In this document: positions 52,135-60,981 of the stretch, one piece after another | Position numbering within the stretch: the first letter of the stretch is position 1 | Layout: each line of letters opens with the position of its first letter | NCBI GenBank assembly: GCA_017538795.1 | Contig: JAFYIE010000051.1 | Location: 1 to 64,000, forward strand | Reading direction: 5' to 3' | Origin: Bacteroidales bacterium | GTDB taxonomy: Bacteria; Bacteroidota; Bacteroidia; Bacteroidales; F082 | Length of the DNA stretch: 64,000 bases | Position numbers and translations under genes: made by a program | The notes under the pieces: generated by a model | Seen by the model: the letters and a program-made list of their open reading frames with translations, nothing else | Database searches by the model: none | Told to the model about the DNA's origin: nothing

Positions 52135-53856
52135 ATGAAAAGAATCATTCGATATATCACGATTATTTTGGCCGCAATGATGTTGATTCGTTGCGCCAAC
52201 ATCGTCACACCAACCGGCGGACCGAAAGACGACAAACCGCCTGTTATCACGGAATCGACACCATTGAACAACTCCACGAATTTCAAAGGCAAAACCATAC
52301 ATATAACTTTCGATGAGTTCATAACGCTTGACAACCCGTCAAACAACATCCTCATCTCGCCTCCGATGAATAAGAAACCTCATTACAGGACTAACGGTAA
52401 AACGTTGGTTATCAAGTTCCAAGAGGCTCTAAAACCAGAAACGACATATTCCATTTTCTTTGGAAACGCAATCAAAGACTTACACGAAGGCAATGTGTTC
52501 AGCGATTTCACTTTCAACTTCTCGACAGGCGACAAAATCGATTCTCTTTCGTTAAAAGGCAAGGTGTTTTCAGCGTCAACATTGGCGCCAATGGATGGTT
52601 TTTACGTCGGATTATATTCAAATGACAACGACACTCTTCCGCTCGATTCTCTTCCTTATCGCGTCAAGCCGAATTATATCACGACAACAAACAAAAACGG
52701 AAACTTCGAGTTTTCAGGTCTCGCCGACAAAGAGTTTCTCATTTTCGCTTTGAAAGACAATAACGGCAATCAGATTTACGACCTTCCAAACGAGGAGATA
52801 GGTTTTTATTCTGATTTAGTAAGACCATATAGCGTTGAAAATCAGATAATTACATACACAATTGAGAATGATTCTATTGTAAAGAACGATAATTCCCCGA
52901 GCTATGAAATTTATTCTTTCGTTCAAGAAGACTCAATACAGAAAATTTTCAAAAAAGAACTTATTGAAGCAGGTTTGCTACGTTTCATCTTCCGTTACCC
53001 GGCTCAAAATGTTGAGATAAAAACATTGGAGGAACTGCCCGACACTGTCGATTTGCTGCAGGTTTATTCAACAAGACAAGACACCGTTTTATGGTACTGC
53101 ACGCTTAATAAAGACAGTCTTTGGGTAAGCATAAACGACGGCAAAACCATCAGCGACACGACACATTACAGCTTGAAACCGCGCGAAGCTTTCACCAAAA
53201 AGAAGAAGAAAAAAGCCGATGTCAAAGTCAAGAATATCTCTGTAAAGAACAATCTGAAAAGCAACAAGCTCAAACCCGACGAGCACGTGATTCTCACTTT
53301 CAGCGAGCCTGTCACGAAATTGGATTTGTCAGACACAATTGTTTTGATAGAAAATCACGATACTATTTACAACAATCTGCAATTTAAGAAATTCGACGAA
53401 TATGGGTTTAAGTATCTGATTAACAAGACTTTTTATCCTGAGAACAAATATCAAATCCTGATTCCGGACTCTGTCTTTTATGGAGTAAGAGGCTTCACCA
53501 ACGAGCCAATACGAATGAATTTCACCGTGTCGGAAGAATCGGAATTTGGTAATGTTTTCCTCACTATCGAGAAACCTGCCAATGTACCGCAAGTCATAGT
53601 GGAATTTCTTGATGAGAAAGACAAACTCATTGACAAACAGATAATTACAGAGACAAAAGAAGTCTATTTTGAATATCTCAATCCAGGAAAATACAAGCTC
53701 AAAGCCATATTAGACCTCGACGCCAACGGCATCTGGAGTCCGGGCAACTTTGACAAAAAACTGCAACCCGAGAAGATTATTTTCTACAAAGGAACGCTTG
53801 AGGTGCGCGCCAACTGGGACATCGACTTAGACGAGCCTTGGAAAATAGAAAACTAA
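52135..53856 (+). CDS. Ig-like (Big_5) domain lipoprotein
   Basis: 573 residues from the ATG at 52135; an in-frame start at 52111 would precede the -7 box. Lipobox MLIRC with C20. An N-terminal Big_5/SbsA Ig-like domain (about 35-130) has PPVITESTPLNNSTNFKGKTIHITFDEFI and YSIFFGNAIKDLHEGN. A prealbumin-like domain follows (about 145-235; NYITTTNKNGNFEFSGLADKEFLIFALKD), then a further beta-rich region (SNKLKPDEHVILTFSEPVTKLDLSDT) and a final turn LDLDANGIWSPGNFD. This is a widespread Bacteroidota lipoprotein with unassigned role, presumably in the envelope. Confidence 0.83.
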   Translation: MKRIIRYITIILAAMMLIRCANIVTPTGGPKDDKPPVITESTPLNNSTNFKGKTIHITFDEFITLDNPSNNILISPPMNKKPHYRTNGKTLVIKFQEALKPETTYSIFFGNAIKDLHEGNVFSDFTFNFSTGDKIDSLSLKGKVFSASTLAPMDGFYVGLYSNDNDTLPLDSLPYRVKPNYITTTNKNGNFEFSGLADKEFLIFALKDNNGNQIYDLPNEEIGFYSDLVRPYSVENQIITYTIENDSIVKNDNSPSYEIYSFVQEDSIQKIFKKELIEAGLLRFIFRYPAQNVEIKTLEELPDTVDLLQVYSTRQDTVLWYCTLNKDSLWVSINDGKTISDTTHYSLKPREAFTKKKKKKADVKVKNISVKNNLKSNKLKPDEHVILTFSEPVTKLDLSDTIVLIENHDTIYNNLQFKKFDEYGFKYLINKTFYPENKYQILIPDSVFYGVRGFTNEPIRMNFTVSEESEFGNVFLTIEKPANVPQVIVEFLDEKDKLIDKQIITETKEVYFEYLNPGKYKLKAILDLDANGIWSPGNFDKKLQPEKIIFYKGTLEVRANWDIDLDEPWKIEN

Positions 53857-53862
53857 TTGAAA

Positions 53863-55056
53863 ATGAATCCGTTATATCCTGTTATCAAGCTTCGTGAAGG
53901 CAAAGACGACGCTGTAAAACGTTTCCATCCATGGATTTTTTCCGGAGCCATCGCTTCGGCGGCTCCAGGACTGCAAGCCGGTGATATTGTGACAGTTACG
54001 AACTCGAAAGACGAAATTATAGGTACCGGTTTTTGCGAGGCCGGCAACATTGCCGTAAAACTTCTTTCGTTTGAGAACACAAAAATCGGAGCGATGTTCT
54101 GGCAACAGAAGCTTAACGCAGTTTTCGAGACACGCAAAGCCCTCGGATTCATTGACAACCCGCACACCAACTGCTTCCGCCTCGTGCATTCTGAAGGTGA
54201 CAACCTCCCGGGACTAATAGTCGACATTTACGGAAAAACCGCTGTGATTCAAGCTCAAACAGAAGGCATGGCGTTGAATGTCAAAGCGATAGCAAATGCC
54301 TTGGAAGCAATACCGGAACTGAAAATTGAAGCTATTTACAACAAAAGCTCCGAGGCGATGCAGCGCATGGGAAAAGATGCCGTTGACGACGGCTATCTCC
54401 TTGGCGGAAAATGCGAGGATTTCGTGCTCGAAAACGACTCTAAGTTCCTAATTGACTGGGAGAAAGGACAAAAAACAGGTTTCTTCCTCGACCAACGTTT
54501 CAATCGCGATTTGGTGCGCAAACTTGCCAAAGACCGCACCGTTCTGAACACCTTCTGCTACACTGGAGGCTTCTCCGTCACAGCATTGCAAGGCGGCGCA
54601 AAACAAGTGGTTTCCGTCGACTGCTCAAAGAAAGCCATCGATATTTGTGAGAAAAATATAGCATTGAACGGTTTTTCAACTGAAAAGAATCCAAGTCTTG
54701 TCGAAGACGCCAAACTTTACTTGCAAAATATGCCTGAAAAGCAGTATGATTTGATAATCCTAGACCCGCCGGCGTTCGCGAAGAACCATAAGTCGCTGCA
54801 CCGCGGACTTCAGGGCTACAAATTCATAAACAAAGAGGCGATACGAAAAATAAACGCCGGCGGTCTTTTGTTCACGTTCAGCTGTTCGCAAGCCGTCGAC
54901 AAGGCTCAATTCCAGAGCATAGTAATGGCAGCAGCCATCGAAACAGGTCGCAAAGCAAAGATTTTGTATCAGCTCTCCCAACCGGAAGATCACCCGATTA
55001 ATATTTATCACCCAGAAGGAGCTTATTTAAAAGGATTGGTACTGCAAATTGACTAA
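53863..55056 (+). CDS. Class I SAM-dependent rRNA cytosine methyltransferase (RlmI-like)
   Basis: 397 residues from the ATG at 53863 rather than the TTG two codons upstream. The N-terminal PUA domain (about 1-80) shows LREGKDDAVKRFHPWIFSGAI. An EEHUD-like middle domain and a Rossmann methyltransferase follow: GQKTGFFLDQRFNRDLVRKLAKDRTVLNTFCYTGGFSVTAL and the catalytic LILDPPAFAKNHKSL. It should methylate a cytosine in 23S rRNA; the family also includes orthologues with uncertain sites. It starts seven bases after the lipoprotein gene. Confidence 0.9.
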   Translation: MNPLYPVIKLREGKDDAVKRFHPWIFSGAIASAAPGLQAGDIVTVTNSKDEIIGTGFCEAGNIAVKLLSFENTKIGAMFWQQKLNAVFETRKALGFIDNPHTNCFRLVHSEGDNLPGLIVDIYGKTAVIQAQTEGMALNVKAIANALEAIPELKIEAIYNKSSEAMQRMGKDAVDDGYLLGGKCEDFVLENDSKFLIDWEKGQKTGFFLDQRFNRDLVRKLAKDRTVLNTFCYTGGFSVTALQGGAKQVVSVDCSKKAIDICEKNIALNGFSTEKNPSLVEDAKLYLQNMPEKQYDLIILDPPAFAKNHKSLHRGLQGYKFINKEAIRKINAGGLLFTFSCSQAVDKAQFQSIVMAAAIETGRKAKILYQLSQPEDHPINIYHPEGAYLKGLVLQID

Positions 55057-55105
55057 ATTTGCAGAAGTTTTGTCGGCTACACTGCGTTTTGCTCGAAATA
55101 ACGAA

Positions 55106-55594
55106 TTATTTTTGGAGCTTTTCAATCGTTTTCGTCGTCGAGAACCCCTCAACCAAGTCGACGGTCTCGACTTTGCCGCCTTTGGCCATAACAATGTCGT
55201 ATCCAACAATGTTTTCAGGTTTGTAGTCGCTGCCTTTCACCAAGACATCAGGCTGCACCGTCTTTATCAGATTATATGGAGTGTCTTCGTCGAAAAACAC
55301 CACAGCGCTTACAAATTCTAATCCTGCGAGCACAAAAGCGCGGGCATATTCATCATTGACTGGGCGCGACGGACCTTTCAAACGCTTCACAGAGGCATCG
55401 GTGTTCAAGCCAATAATCATCACATCACCGAAAGCAGCCGCCTTTGAGAGATATTCAACGTGCCCACGATGCAAAATATCAAAACAGCCGTTCGAAAAAA
55501 CGATTTTCTTGCCGTTTTTCCTGCAGTCATCAAGCCATTTCGCGAGCTTTTTTCCGTCAAGGATCTTATTTTTAAGTTTTTCGAAGTAATTCAT
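55106..55594 (-). CDS. rfaE2: D-glycero-beta-D-manno-heptose 1-phosphate adenylyltransferase
   Basis: 162 residues, the nucleotidyltransferase half of HldE as a stand-alone enzyme. The HxGH motif is HRGH in [21 protein letters not shown], and [33 protein letters not shown] is the product-binding side. It forms ADP-heptose for LPS core. The ATG at 55594 is preferred to the TTG at 55600, though TTG overlaps the upstream stop. Last gene of the panC-panD-flippase operon. Confidence 0.92.
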   Translation of the reverse strand: MNYFEKLKNKILDGKKLAKWLDDCRKNGKKIVFSNGCFDILHRGHVEYLSKAAAFGDVMIIGLNTDASVKRLKGPSRPVNDEYARAFVLAGLEFVSAVVFFDEDTPYNLIKTVQPDVLVKGSDYKPENIVGYDIVMAKGGKVETVDLVEGFSTTKTIEKLQK

Positions 55595-55596
55595 AA

Positions 55597-56580
55597 TCAA
55601 TTGTTTACAGGGTTTCTCTTGTCAAAAAAGAACATCACGATATATGCTAAAACGCCGGTGATGAGATAAAACACCATCTGCGAGCCGTGGTTGATGGCCG
55701 CAAACGAGCCAGCCACCTGCTCCGAGATGCCGTAAAAACCATTCAGCAAAGTTATCGCGATGAAATGATATGTGCCTATGCCTCCGGGAACCGGCGCAAC
55801 TATACCCATTGTAGCGATTCCGAGCAATGTGATGGCCTCCACAACGCCGAGGTGACTTGTCTCGCTCAGCATGTAAAACGGCAGCCATGTCATCAGCACG
55901 TAAAAGCCCCAAACACCAAGCGTATACAGCACAAAACGCCATTTTTCCTTCATGGTGACGACAGATTTCACGCCAGCGATGAAGCCGTGCCAAATTGCAG
56001 CAATTTTTTTATTTTTCTTACACAGAATTATGATACCATAGAAACCCACAGCCACCAAAATTATCGCAATGATTCCAAACAGCACATTGTCTTTCAGCTT
56101 ATTAAGAAGCGGCACCATCCACGATGTAACTAAACTTCCAAGCAGTTTCCATTGAAAAACGATAACCAGAAACGCCAATCCGAAAAGCACCGTCAAATCG
56201 ATGATTCGTTCGGAAATTACTGAGCCTAAAGTTTTATCGAACGGTATGTTTTCCTTTCGTTTCAAAACACTGCAACGCACCACTTCACCCAATCTCGGGA
56301 AGATGCAGTTTGCCAGATAAGCTATCAAAACAGCAGCGTAAGTCGAAGAAGCTCTTGTCTTGTAACCAAGCGCCTCAATCTGAATATTCCAACGTAATGC
56401 TCTGAAATACAGCGAAATAGCAAGACAAAGCAGACTTAAAAGCATCCACGAGCATTTCGCTCCTTTGATGTCGTCCCAAAGCTGCGACAAATCGATGTTA
56501 CGGAAGCTTAACCATAACAAAGCTCCTCCTAAAGCGAGGAACACGATATACCACAGTGTTTTGGACGCTTTTTTATTCAA
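55597..56580 (-). CDS. UPF0104/flippase-like integral membrane protein
   Basis: 327 residues with 7 to 8 transmembrane segments and the motif series [42 protein letters not shown] then [17 protein letters not shown], typical of the LPG-synthase-TM-region family (AglD/MprF flippase domain). Start is TTG overlapping the panD stop (TTGA). Probably moves or modifies a lipid; substrate unknown. Between panD and the heptose gene, it may serve lipid or LPS assembly. Confidence 0.85.
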   Translation of the reverse strand: MNKKASKTLWYIVFLALGGALLWLSFRNIDLSQLWDDIKGAKCSWMLLSLLCLAISLYFRALRWNIQIEALGYKTRASSTYAAVLIAYLANCIFPRLGEVVRCSVLKRKENIPFDKTLGSVISERIIDLTVLFGLAFLVIVFQWKLLGSLVTSWMVPLLNKLKDNVLFGIIAIILVAVGFYGIIILCKKNKKIAAIWHGFIAGVKSVVTMKEKWRFVLYTLGVWGFYVLMTWLPFYMLSETSHLGVVEAITLLGIATMGIVAPVPGGIGTYHFIAITLLNGFYGISEQVAGSFAAINHGSQMVFYLITGVLAYIVMFFFDKRNPVNN

Positions 56581-56921
56581 ATTTTGTTGTTTTTATCTGG
56601 GAAAACAATCAACGGCTTATGTTTCTTGGCCTCTTCGAAGTCCATCGAGCAGTAAGAAGCTATGATCACGAGGTCGCCTTTCTTCACGAGATGTGCCGCC
56701 GCTCCGTTGATTCCTATAACGCCGCTGCCCCGTTCTCCTTTGATAACATAGGTGTGCAAACGATTTCCATTGGTAACGTCGTAGATGTCGACCTTCTCAT
56801 TTTCAATTAAATTTACAGCGTCCATCAAATTTTCATCAATGGTGATGCTGCCGATATAATCAAGGTCGGCCTGCGTTACCGTGGCACGATGGATTTTCGA
56901 TTTAAGAACTTCTATATTCAT
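56577..56921 (-). CDS. panD: Aspartate 1-decarboxylase proenzyme
   Basis: 114 residues. Self-cleavage is expected between G24 and S25 (DYIGSITID), giving the pyruvoyl group. R54-region [18 protein letters not shown] and the start [20 protein letters not shown] are canonical. It makes beta-alanine for pantothenate. It lies one base after panC and four bases overlap the following flippase-like gene, giving one operon. Confidence 0.95.
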   Translation of the reverse strand: MNIEVLKSKIHRATVTQADLDYIGSITIDENLMDAVNLIENEKVDIYDVTNGNRLHTYVIKGERGSGVIGINGAAAHLVKKGDLVIIASYCSMDFEEAKKHKPLIVFPDKNNKI

Positions 56922-56922
56922 C

Positions 56923-57768
56923 TTAATAAATTCTCAAATTATCAATTAAACGAACCGGTCCGAGCTGCAAAGCTACAAAAATTCTCGCATGTTCGCTGTC
57001 TTTCCAATCTGCAACGCTCTGCAATGTCGTTTCGTTTGCTATTTCAACGTATTCAACGTCAAATTGTTTTATATCGGAATATTTTTTTAATGCGAAAGCC
57101 TTCATCTCGGCCGGGCTCATGGTCTCGTAATTGGCGACCGTCTCACGCAAAACCTTATAAATCATAGGTGCTATGGCGCGTTCTTCGGCATTGAGACGCA
57201 TATTGCGCGAGCTCATGGCGAGACCGTCTTTCTCTCGGACTATGTCGCAAGGGACAATTTCGAGGTTGATATTATAGTCTTTAACTAATTTGCAGATGAT
57301 GGCCTGCTGTTGGAAGTCTTTCTCACCAAAATAAGCTCGGTCTGGCTTAACGATATCGAAAAGCTTGCGCACCACTATCGCCACACCGTTGAAATGACCC
57401 GGACGGCAAGCGCCTTCCATCACGTGCTCGATGGCACCGAAATCGTAATGGTCTTCAACTTTTGTAGGATACATCTCCTCGACAGACGGCATGAACACCG
57501 CGTCGCAGCCTGCGCTTTCAAGCAAAGCAATGTCTTTTTCAGGTGTGCGCGGATATTTCTCAAGGTCGACAGGATTGTTGAACTGCACCGGATTCACGAA
57601 AACGCTTGCCACAGCGATGTCGTTCTCGCTTTTGGCGCGACGAATAAGAGAAAGATGACCTTCATGCAACGCTCCCATTGTTGGAACAAGACCCACCGAA
57701 CAGCCTGAATCACGTTTTGCCTTAACAAACGATTGAATGTCAGCGATATAGTTAAAAACTTGTATCAT
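56923..57768 (-). CDS. panC: Pantothenate synthetase
   Basis: 281 residues from the ATG at 57768 (an upstream ATG at 57795 adds nine unconserved residues). ATP-binding motif [16 protein letters not shown] with HEGH, then [47 protein letters not shown] and the KMSKS-like MSSRNMRL. It joins pantoate and beta-alanine (made by the adjacent panD product). panB is not in the window. Confidence 0.96.
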   Translation of the reverse strand: MIQVFNYIADIQSFVKAKRDSGCSVGLVPTMGALHEGHLSLIRRAKSENDIAVASVFVNPVQFNNPVDLEKYPRTPEKDIALLESAGCDAVFMPSVEEMYPTKVEDHYDFGAIEHVMEGACRPGHFNGVAIVVRKLFDIVKPDRAYFGEKDFQQQAIICKLVKDYNINLEIVPCDIVREKDGLAMSSRNMRLNAEERAIAPMIYKVLRETVANYETMSPAEMKAFALKKYSDIKQFDVEYVEIANETTLQSVADWKDSEHARIFVALQLGPVRLIDNLRIY

Positions 57769-57846
57769 AACTTTAATTTTATTCTGAAAAATCATGCAAA
57801 ATTACATAATTCACAAATATAATACACAATTAATTTAAAAAATTAG

Positions 57847-57854
57847 TATCTTTG
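57847..57854 (+). promoter_or_regulatory. Promoter -7 element for tRNA-Arg
   Basis: TATCTTTG, a perfect TAnnTTTG match, 11 bases before the tRNA 5' end. Confidence 0.65.
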
Positions 57855-57865
57855 CACGCAGAAAA

Positions 57866-57937
57866 GCCCTGGTAGTTCAACGGATAGAACGGAAGTTTCC
57901 TAAACTTTAAATTTGGGTTCGATTCCCAGCCGGGGTA
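57866..57937 (+). tRNA. tRNA-Arg, anticodon CCT
   Basis: 72 bases folding as a cloverleaf. The acceptor GCCCTGG pairs with CCGGGGT, the D-stem is GTTC/GAAC, the anticodon stem GAAGT/ACTTT has loop TTCCTAA (CCT), and the T-arm is TTGGG-TTCGATT-CCCAG. The discriminator is A. CCA is not encoded. It reads AGG codons. T-rich sequence follows at 57940-57945 as terminator. Confidence 0.93.
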
Positions 57938-57978
57938 CTTTTTTATAATATTTCGAACTTTCTTACGTTATCCTTTAT

Positions 57979-60246
57979 ATGAAAAAATATTTATTTTTTG
58001 CAATAATAACATTAAACGCTTTCCTATGCAACGCCCAGATGATAGGCGAATGGACCGCGCACACCCCGGGAATGAAGGTGATCAGCGTGGATGTGATGCA
58101 TAACAAGATTTACGCTGCCACCCCTTACGACATATTTTATTACAACACCGACGATAATAGCATCAATCGCATGTCAAAAGTAAACGGCCTTTCCGATATG
58201 GGCGTCAGTTTTATAAAATATAGCAAAACCTACGACATTTTATTTGTCGGATATTCAAACACAAACATCGATATTATTGATAATCAGGGGAATATAACGA
58301 ATATTCCTGATATTTACAACAAATATATTCTCGGAAACAAGACCATTAATGACGTGTTTTTTCACGAGCACTACGCCTATGTTTGCTGCAGCTTCGGCAT
58401 TGTCGTAATCGATTTGAAACGTAATGAAGTAAAAGACACATACATCATCGGCAACAATGGTACTTATCTGAGTGTCAACGATTTGACAATTCTTGATGAC
58501 TTGTTTTACGCAGCTACAGGAACCGGCATCTATTACGCCAGAGTAGACAATCCGTATCTTGCTGATTTTTCACAATGGAAACGTTTTTCAAGTAATCTGC
58601 CGACTTCGACAAGAAACTTCTCACATATCGAATGTTTCAACAATTACATAGTCGCAAATTACTCTAATAATCAGTACTATACAGACACCTTATACACAAT
58701 AAGCGATACCACGACATGGAACTATTTCCTTAACGGTCCACAACATATCATAAGTGATATGCGTGCTTGCGACGACAGGCTTGTCCTGACTGAGAATGCT
58801 AAAAAGATAAGGGTTTACGACACAAATAAAAACCTGATTTTCACTATTAGCGACATCGAGCCAAATTCCGCCACATACGACAAGATAAGAGATTGTTACT
58901 GGGCAGGCTCAAATTCAAATTCTCTTGTTAAGATATATCCTGACAACAGCACGGAAGACATTATTCTCAACGGACCTTTCACCGAGAAAGTCTTCACCAT
59001 AAACGCTTCCGACAATGATATTTGGGTAGCCGCTGGCGGTTATACCAGCACATGGGCTAAAACATGGAACACTAATGGTTTTTCTCGCTATGACGGAACT
59101 TCGTGGTCATACAAAAGCAAGAAAAACAACCATATTTTCGACTCCATCTCAGACATCACATGTGTGAAAACCGACCCAAGAAATAGTGACATCTTTTATG
59201 TAGCATCCTACGATAAGGGACTTCTGGTTTTTGAAAAAGACGAGTTTAAAACCCTTTATAGTCATTACAACAGCAGCCTTAGCGAACATTCTCTTTTGCC
59301 CGGATACACTTACGTCACCGGCTTCGATTTCGATAGCAAAAACAATATGTGGCTGGCAAACACCGGCTCCGAAAAGATGCTTTCCGTATGGAAAACCGAC
59401 GGCACCTGGCAGGCATATAACATCGGCAGCGGAGATATAGGAAAACTCATGGTCGACCGCAACGACATTAAATGGATCTTCAAACGTGAAGGCAGCCTCA
59501 TCGTATTCGACGGAAACACCACAAAAACCGTGAGCACCGCCGCGAGCACAGGAAATCTTCCGGGAGCGGCCAACTGCTTCGTCACCGACAACAAAGGCAC
59601 CGTCTGGATCGGAACCACCGATGGCGTCGCGCTCTTCTATGACTCAAAAAAGATATTCAAAAACAACACCTACAGCTGTTCAAGAATTTTAATCCCTCGC
59701 AACGACGGCTCAGGCCAGGCCGATTACTTGCTCTCGGGACAATCAGTGTTATCAATAGCCGTCGACGGCGCAAACAACCTTTGGTTTGGAACAAACAACG
59801 GAGCCATTCATATTTCAAACGACGGACTTACAACATTTCATCACTTCACCACAGACAACAGCCCGCTGTTCTCCAACTCGGTTAAAGACATCGCAATCGA
59901 CGACGACGGTAATGTTTATTTCGCCACCGACAACGGCATTATCTCATACAAAGGAGAAGCGACAAAAGGCAACAGCTCAAACACCAACGTATTGGTCTAT
60001 CCTAACCCTGTCAGACCTGAACACCAAGGCATCGTGGGCATCAAAGGCCTCGTCACAGACGCTCTCGTGAAGATAACGACCACAAGCGGAGCTTTCGTCA
60101 CACACCTCAGAGCTCAAGGCGGACAGGCTGTCTGGGACTGCACCGACATCCACGGCAACAAAGTAGAACCAGGTATCTATCTCATCTTCGTGAGCGACGA
60201 TAACGGCAGCGAGACATACGCCACCAAGGTACTTATCATGAAATAA
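57979..60246 (+). CDS. porZ: PorZ-like T9SS protein (anionic-LPS delivery component)
   Basis: 755 residues. Signal peptide MKKYLFFAIITLNAFLCNAQ. Two propeller-type repeat regions follow, with two-component-regulator-propeller blades (KVNGLSDMGVSFIKY, NNMWLANTGSEKML, NLPGAANCFVTDNKGTVWIGTTDGVALF, VDGANNLWFGTNNGAIHIS). A C-terminal Ig-like sorting-type domain ends it (VLVYPNPVRPEHQGIVGIKGL, EPGIYLIFVSDDNGSETYATKVLIMK). PorZ hands anionic LPS to the PorU sortase that attaches T9SS cargo. Linkage to recO, one base downstream, is usual in Bacteroidota. Confidence 0.87.
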   Translation: MKKYLFFAIITLNAFLCNAQMIGEWTAHTPGMKVISVDVMHNKIYAATPYDIFYYNTDDNSINRMSKVNGLSDMGVSFIKYSKTYDILFVGYSNTNIDIIDNQGNITNIPDIYNKYILGNKTINDVFFHEHYAYVCCSFGIVVIDLKRNEVKDTYIIGNNGTYLSVNDLTILDDLFYAATGTGIYYARVDNPYLADFSQWKRFSSNLPTSTRNFSHIECFNNYIVANYSNNQYYTDTLYTISDTTTWNYFLNGPQHIISDMRACDDRLVLTENAKKIRVYDTNKNLIFTISDIEPNSATYDKIRDCYWAGSNSNSLVKIYPDNSTEDIILNGPFTEKVFTINASDNDIWVAAGGYTSTWAKTWNTNGFSRYDGTSWSYKSKKNNHIFDSISDITCVKTDPRNSDIFYVASYDKGLLVFEKDEFKTLYSHYNSSLSEHSLLPGYTYVTGFDFDSKNNMWLANTGSEKMLSVWKTDGTWQAYNIGSGDIGKLMVDRNDIKWIFKREGSLIVFDGNTTKTVSTAASTGNLPGAANCFVTDNKGTVWIGTTDGVALFYDSKKIFKNNTYSCSRILIPRNDGSGQADYLLSGQSVLSIAVDGANNLWFGTNNGAIHISNDGLTTFHHFTTDNSPLFSNSVKDIAIDDDGNVYFATDNGIISYKGEATKGNSSNTNVLVYPNPVRPEHQGIVGIKGLVTDALVKITTTSGAFVTHLRAQGGQAVWDCTDIHGNKVEPGIYLIFVSDDNGSETYATKVLIMK

Positions 60247-60247
60247 G

Positions 60248-60976
60248 ATGAACGGCTCCGACAAGACTCGCGCAATTGTTTTAAAAGCCATTAGATATGG
60301 CGATAACAGTCTCATTGTCAAGCTTTTAACAGAGAAAAACGGCCTTCAATCTTTTATCATCAAAGGTGCTTTAAACAAAAGCGCTAAGATACGCGCCGCA
60401 CTTTTTCAGCCGCTAACACTTCTCGACATCGTAATCGCCAGTTCACGTGGAGAACTTGGCCATCTCAAAGAAGCCAACGTCGAATACGCTTACAGCGACA
60501 TACCTATTAATATTAATAAAAACGCCATCATCTTGTTCCTTTGCGAACTGCTGTCGAAATCAATTCAAGATAGCGAAACCGACCTCGAGTTGTTCGATTT
60601 CATCCATCATGCCCTCACCTATCTCGATGAGATGGAGACAAATTATGCCGATTTTCCACTAAAATTCTCCGTTGAATTAAGCCGATTTCTTGGTTTCTCG
60701 CCAAATACGACAGGCTATAAACCCAGTTTTGTGTTCGACTTAGAAGAAGGATGTTTCCGCCACGACGGCAGTGATGCCGCTTATGTCATCGACAGCCGTT
60801 TAAGCGCTTTGTTTTTCAAGCTCTGCAACAACAACATTTTCGAAGATACATGCCTTAACCTTACAAACGCCGAGCGCCGTCAGTTGCTTGAGGCCGTAAC
60901 CACCTACTATAAAATGCATATCGGTGGATTCAACGATATGAAATCCACCGACATACTAAAAACTATACTTCAATAA
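60248..60976 (+). CDS. recO: DNA repair protein RecO
   Basis: 242 residues. N-terminal OB fold (TRAIVLKAIRYGDNSLIVKLLTEKNGLQSFIIKGA) and a helical C-terminal domain (LFLCELLSKSIQDSETDLELFDFIHHALTYLDE, SVELSRFLGFSPN). It loads RecA on gapped DNA with RecR. No zinc-finger cysteine set is evident. The convergent wzc-like gene ends five bases downstream, leaving no separate terminator. Confidence 0.93.
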   Translation: MNGSDKTRAIVLKAIRYGDNSLIVKLLTEKNGLQSFIIKGALNKSAKIRAALFQPLTLLDIVIASSRGELGHLKEANVEYAYSDIPININKNAIILFLCELLSKSIQDSETDLELFDFIHHALTYLDEMETNYADFPLKFSVELSRFLGFSPNTTGYKPSFVFDLEEGCFRHDGSDAAYVIDSRLSALFFKLCNNNIFEDTCLNLTNAERRQLLEAVTTYYKMHIGGFNDMKSTDILKTILQ

Positions 60977-60981
60977 TCTTA

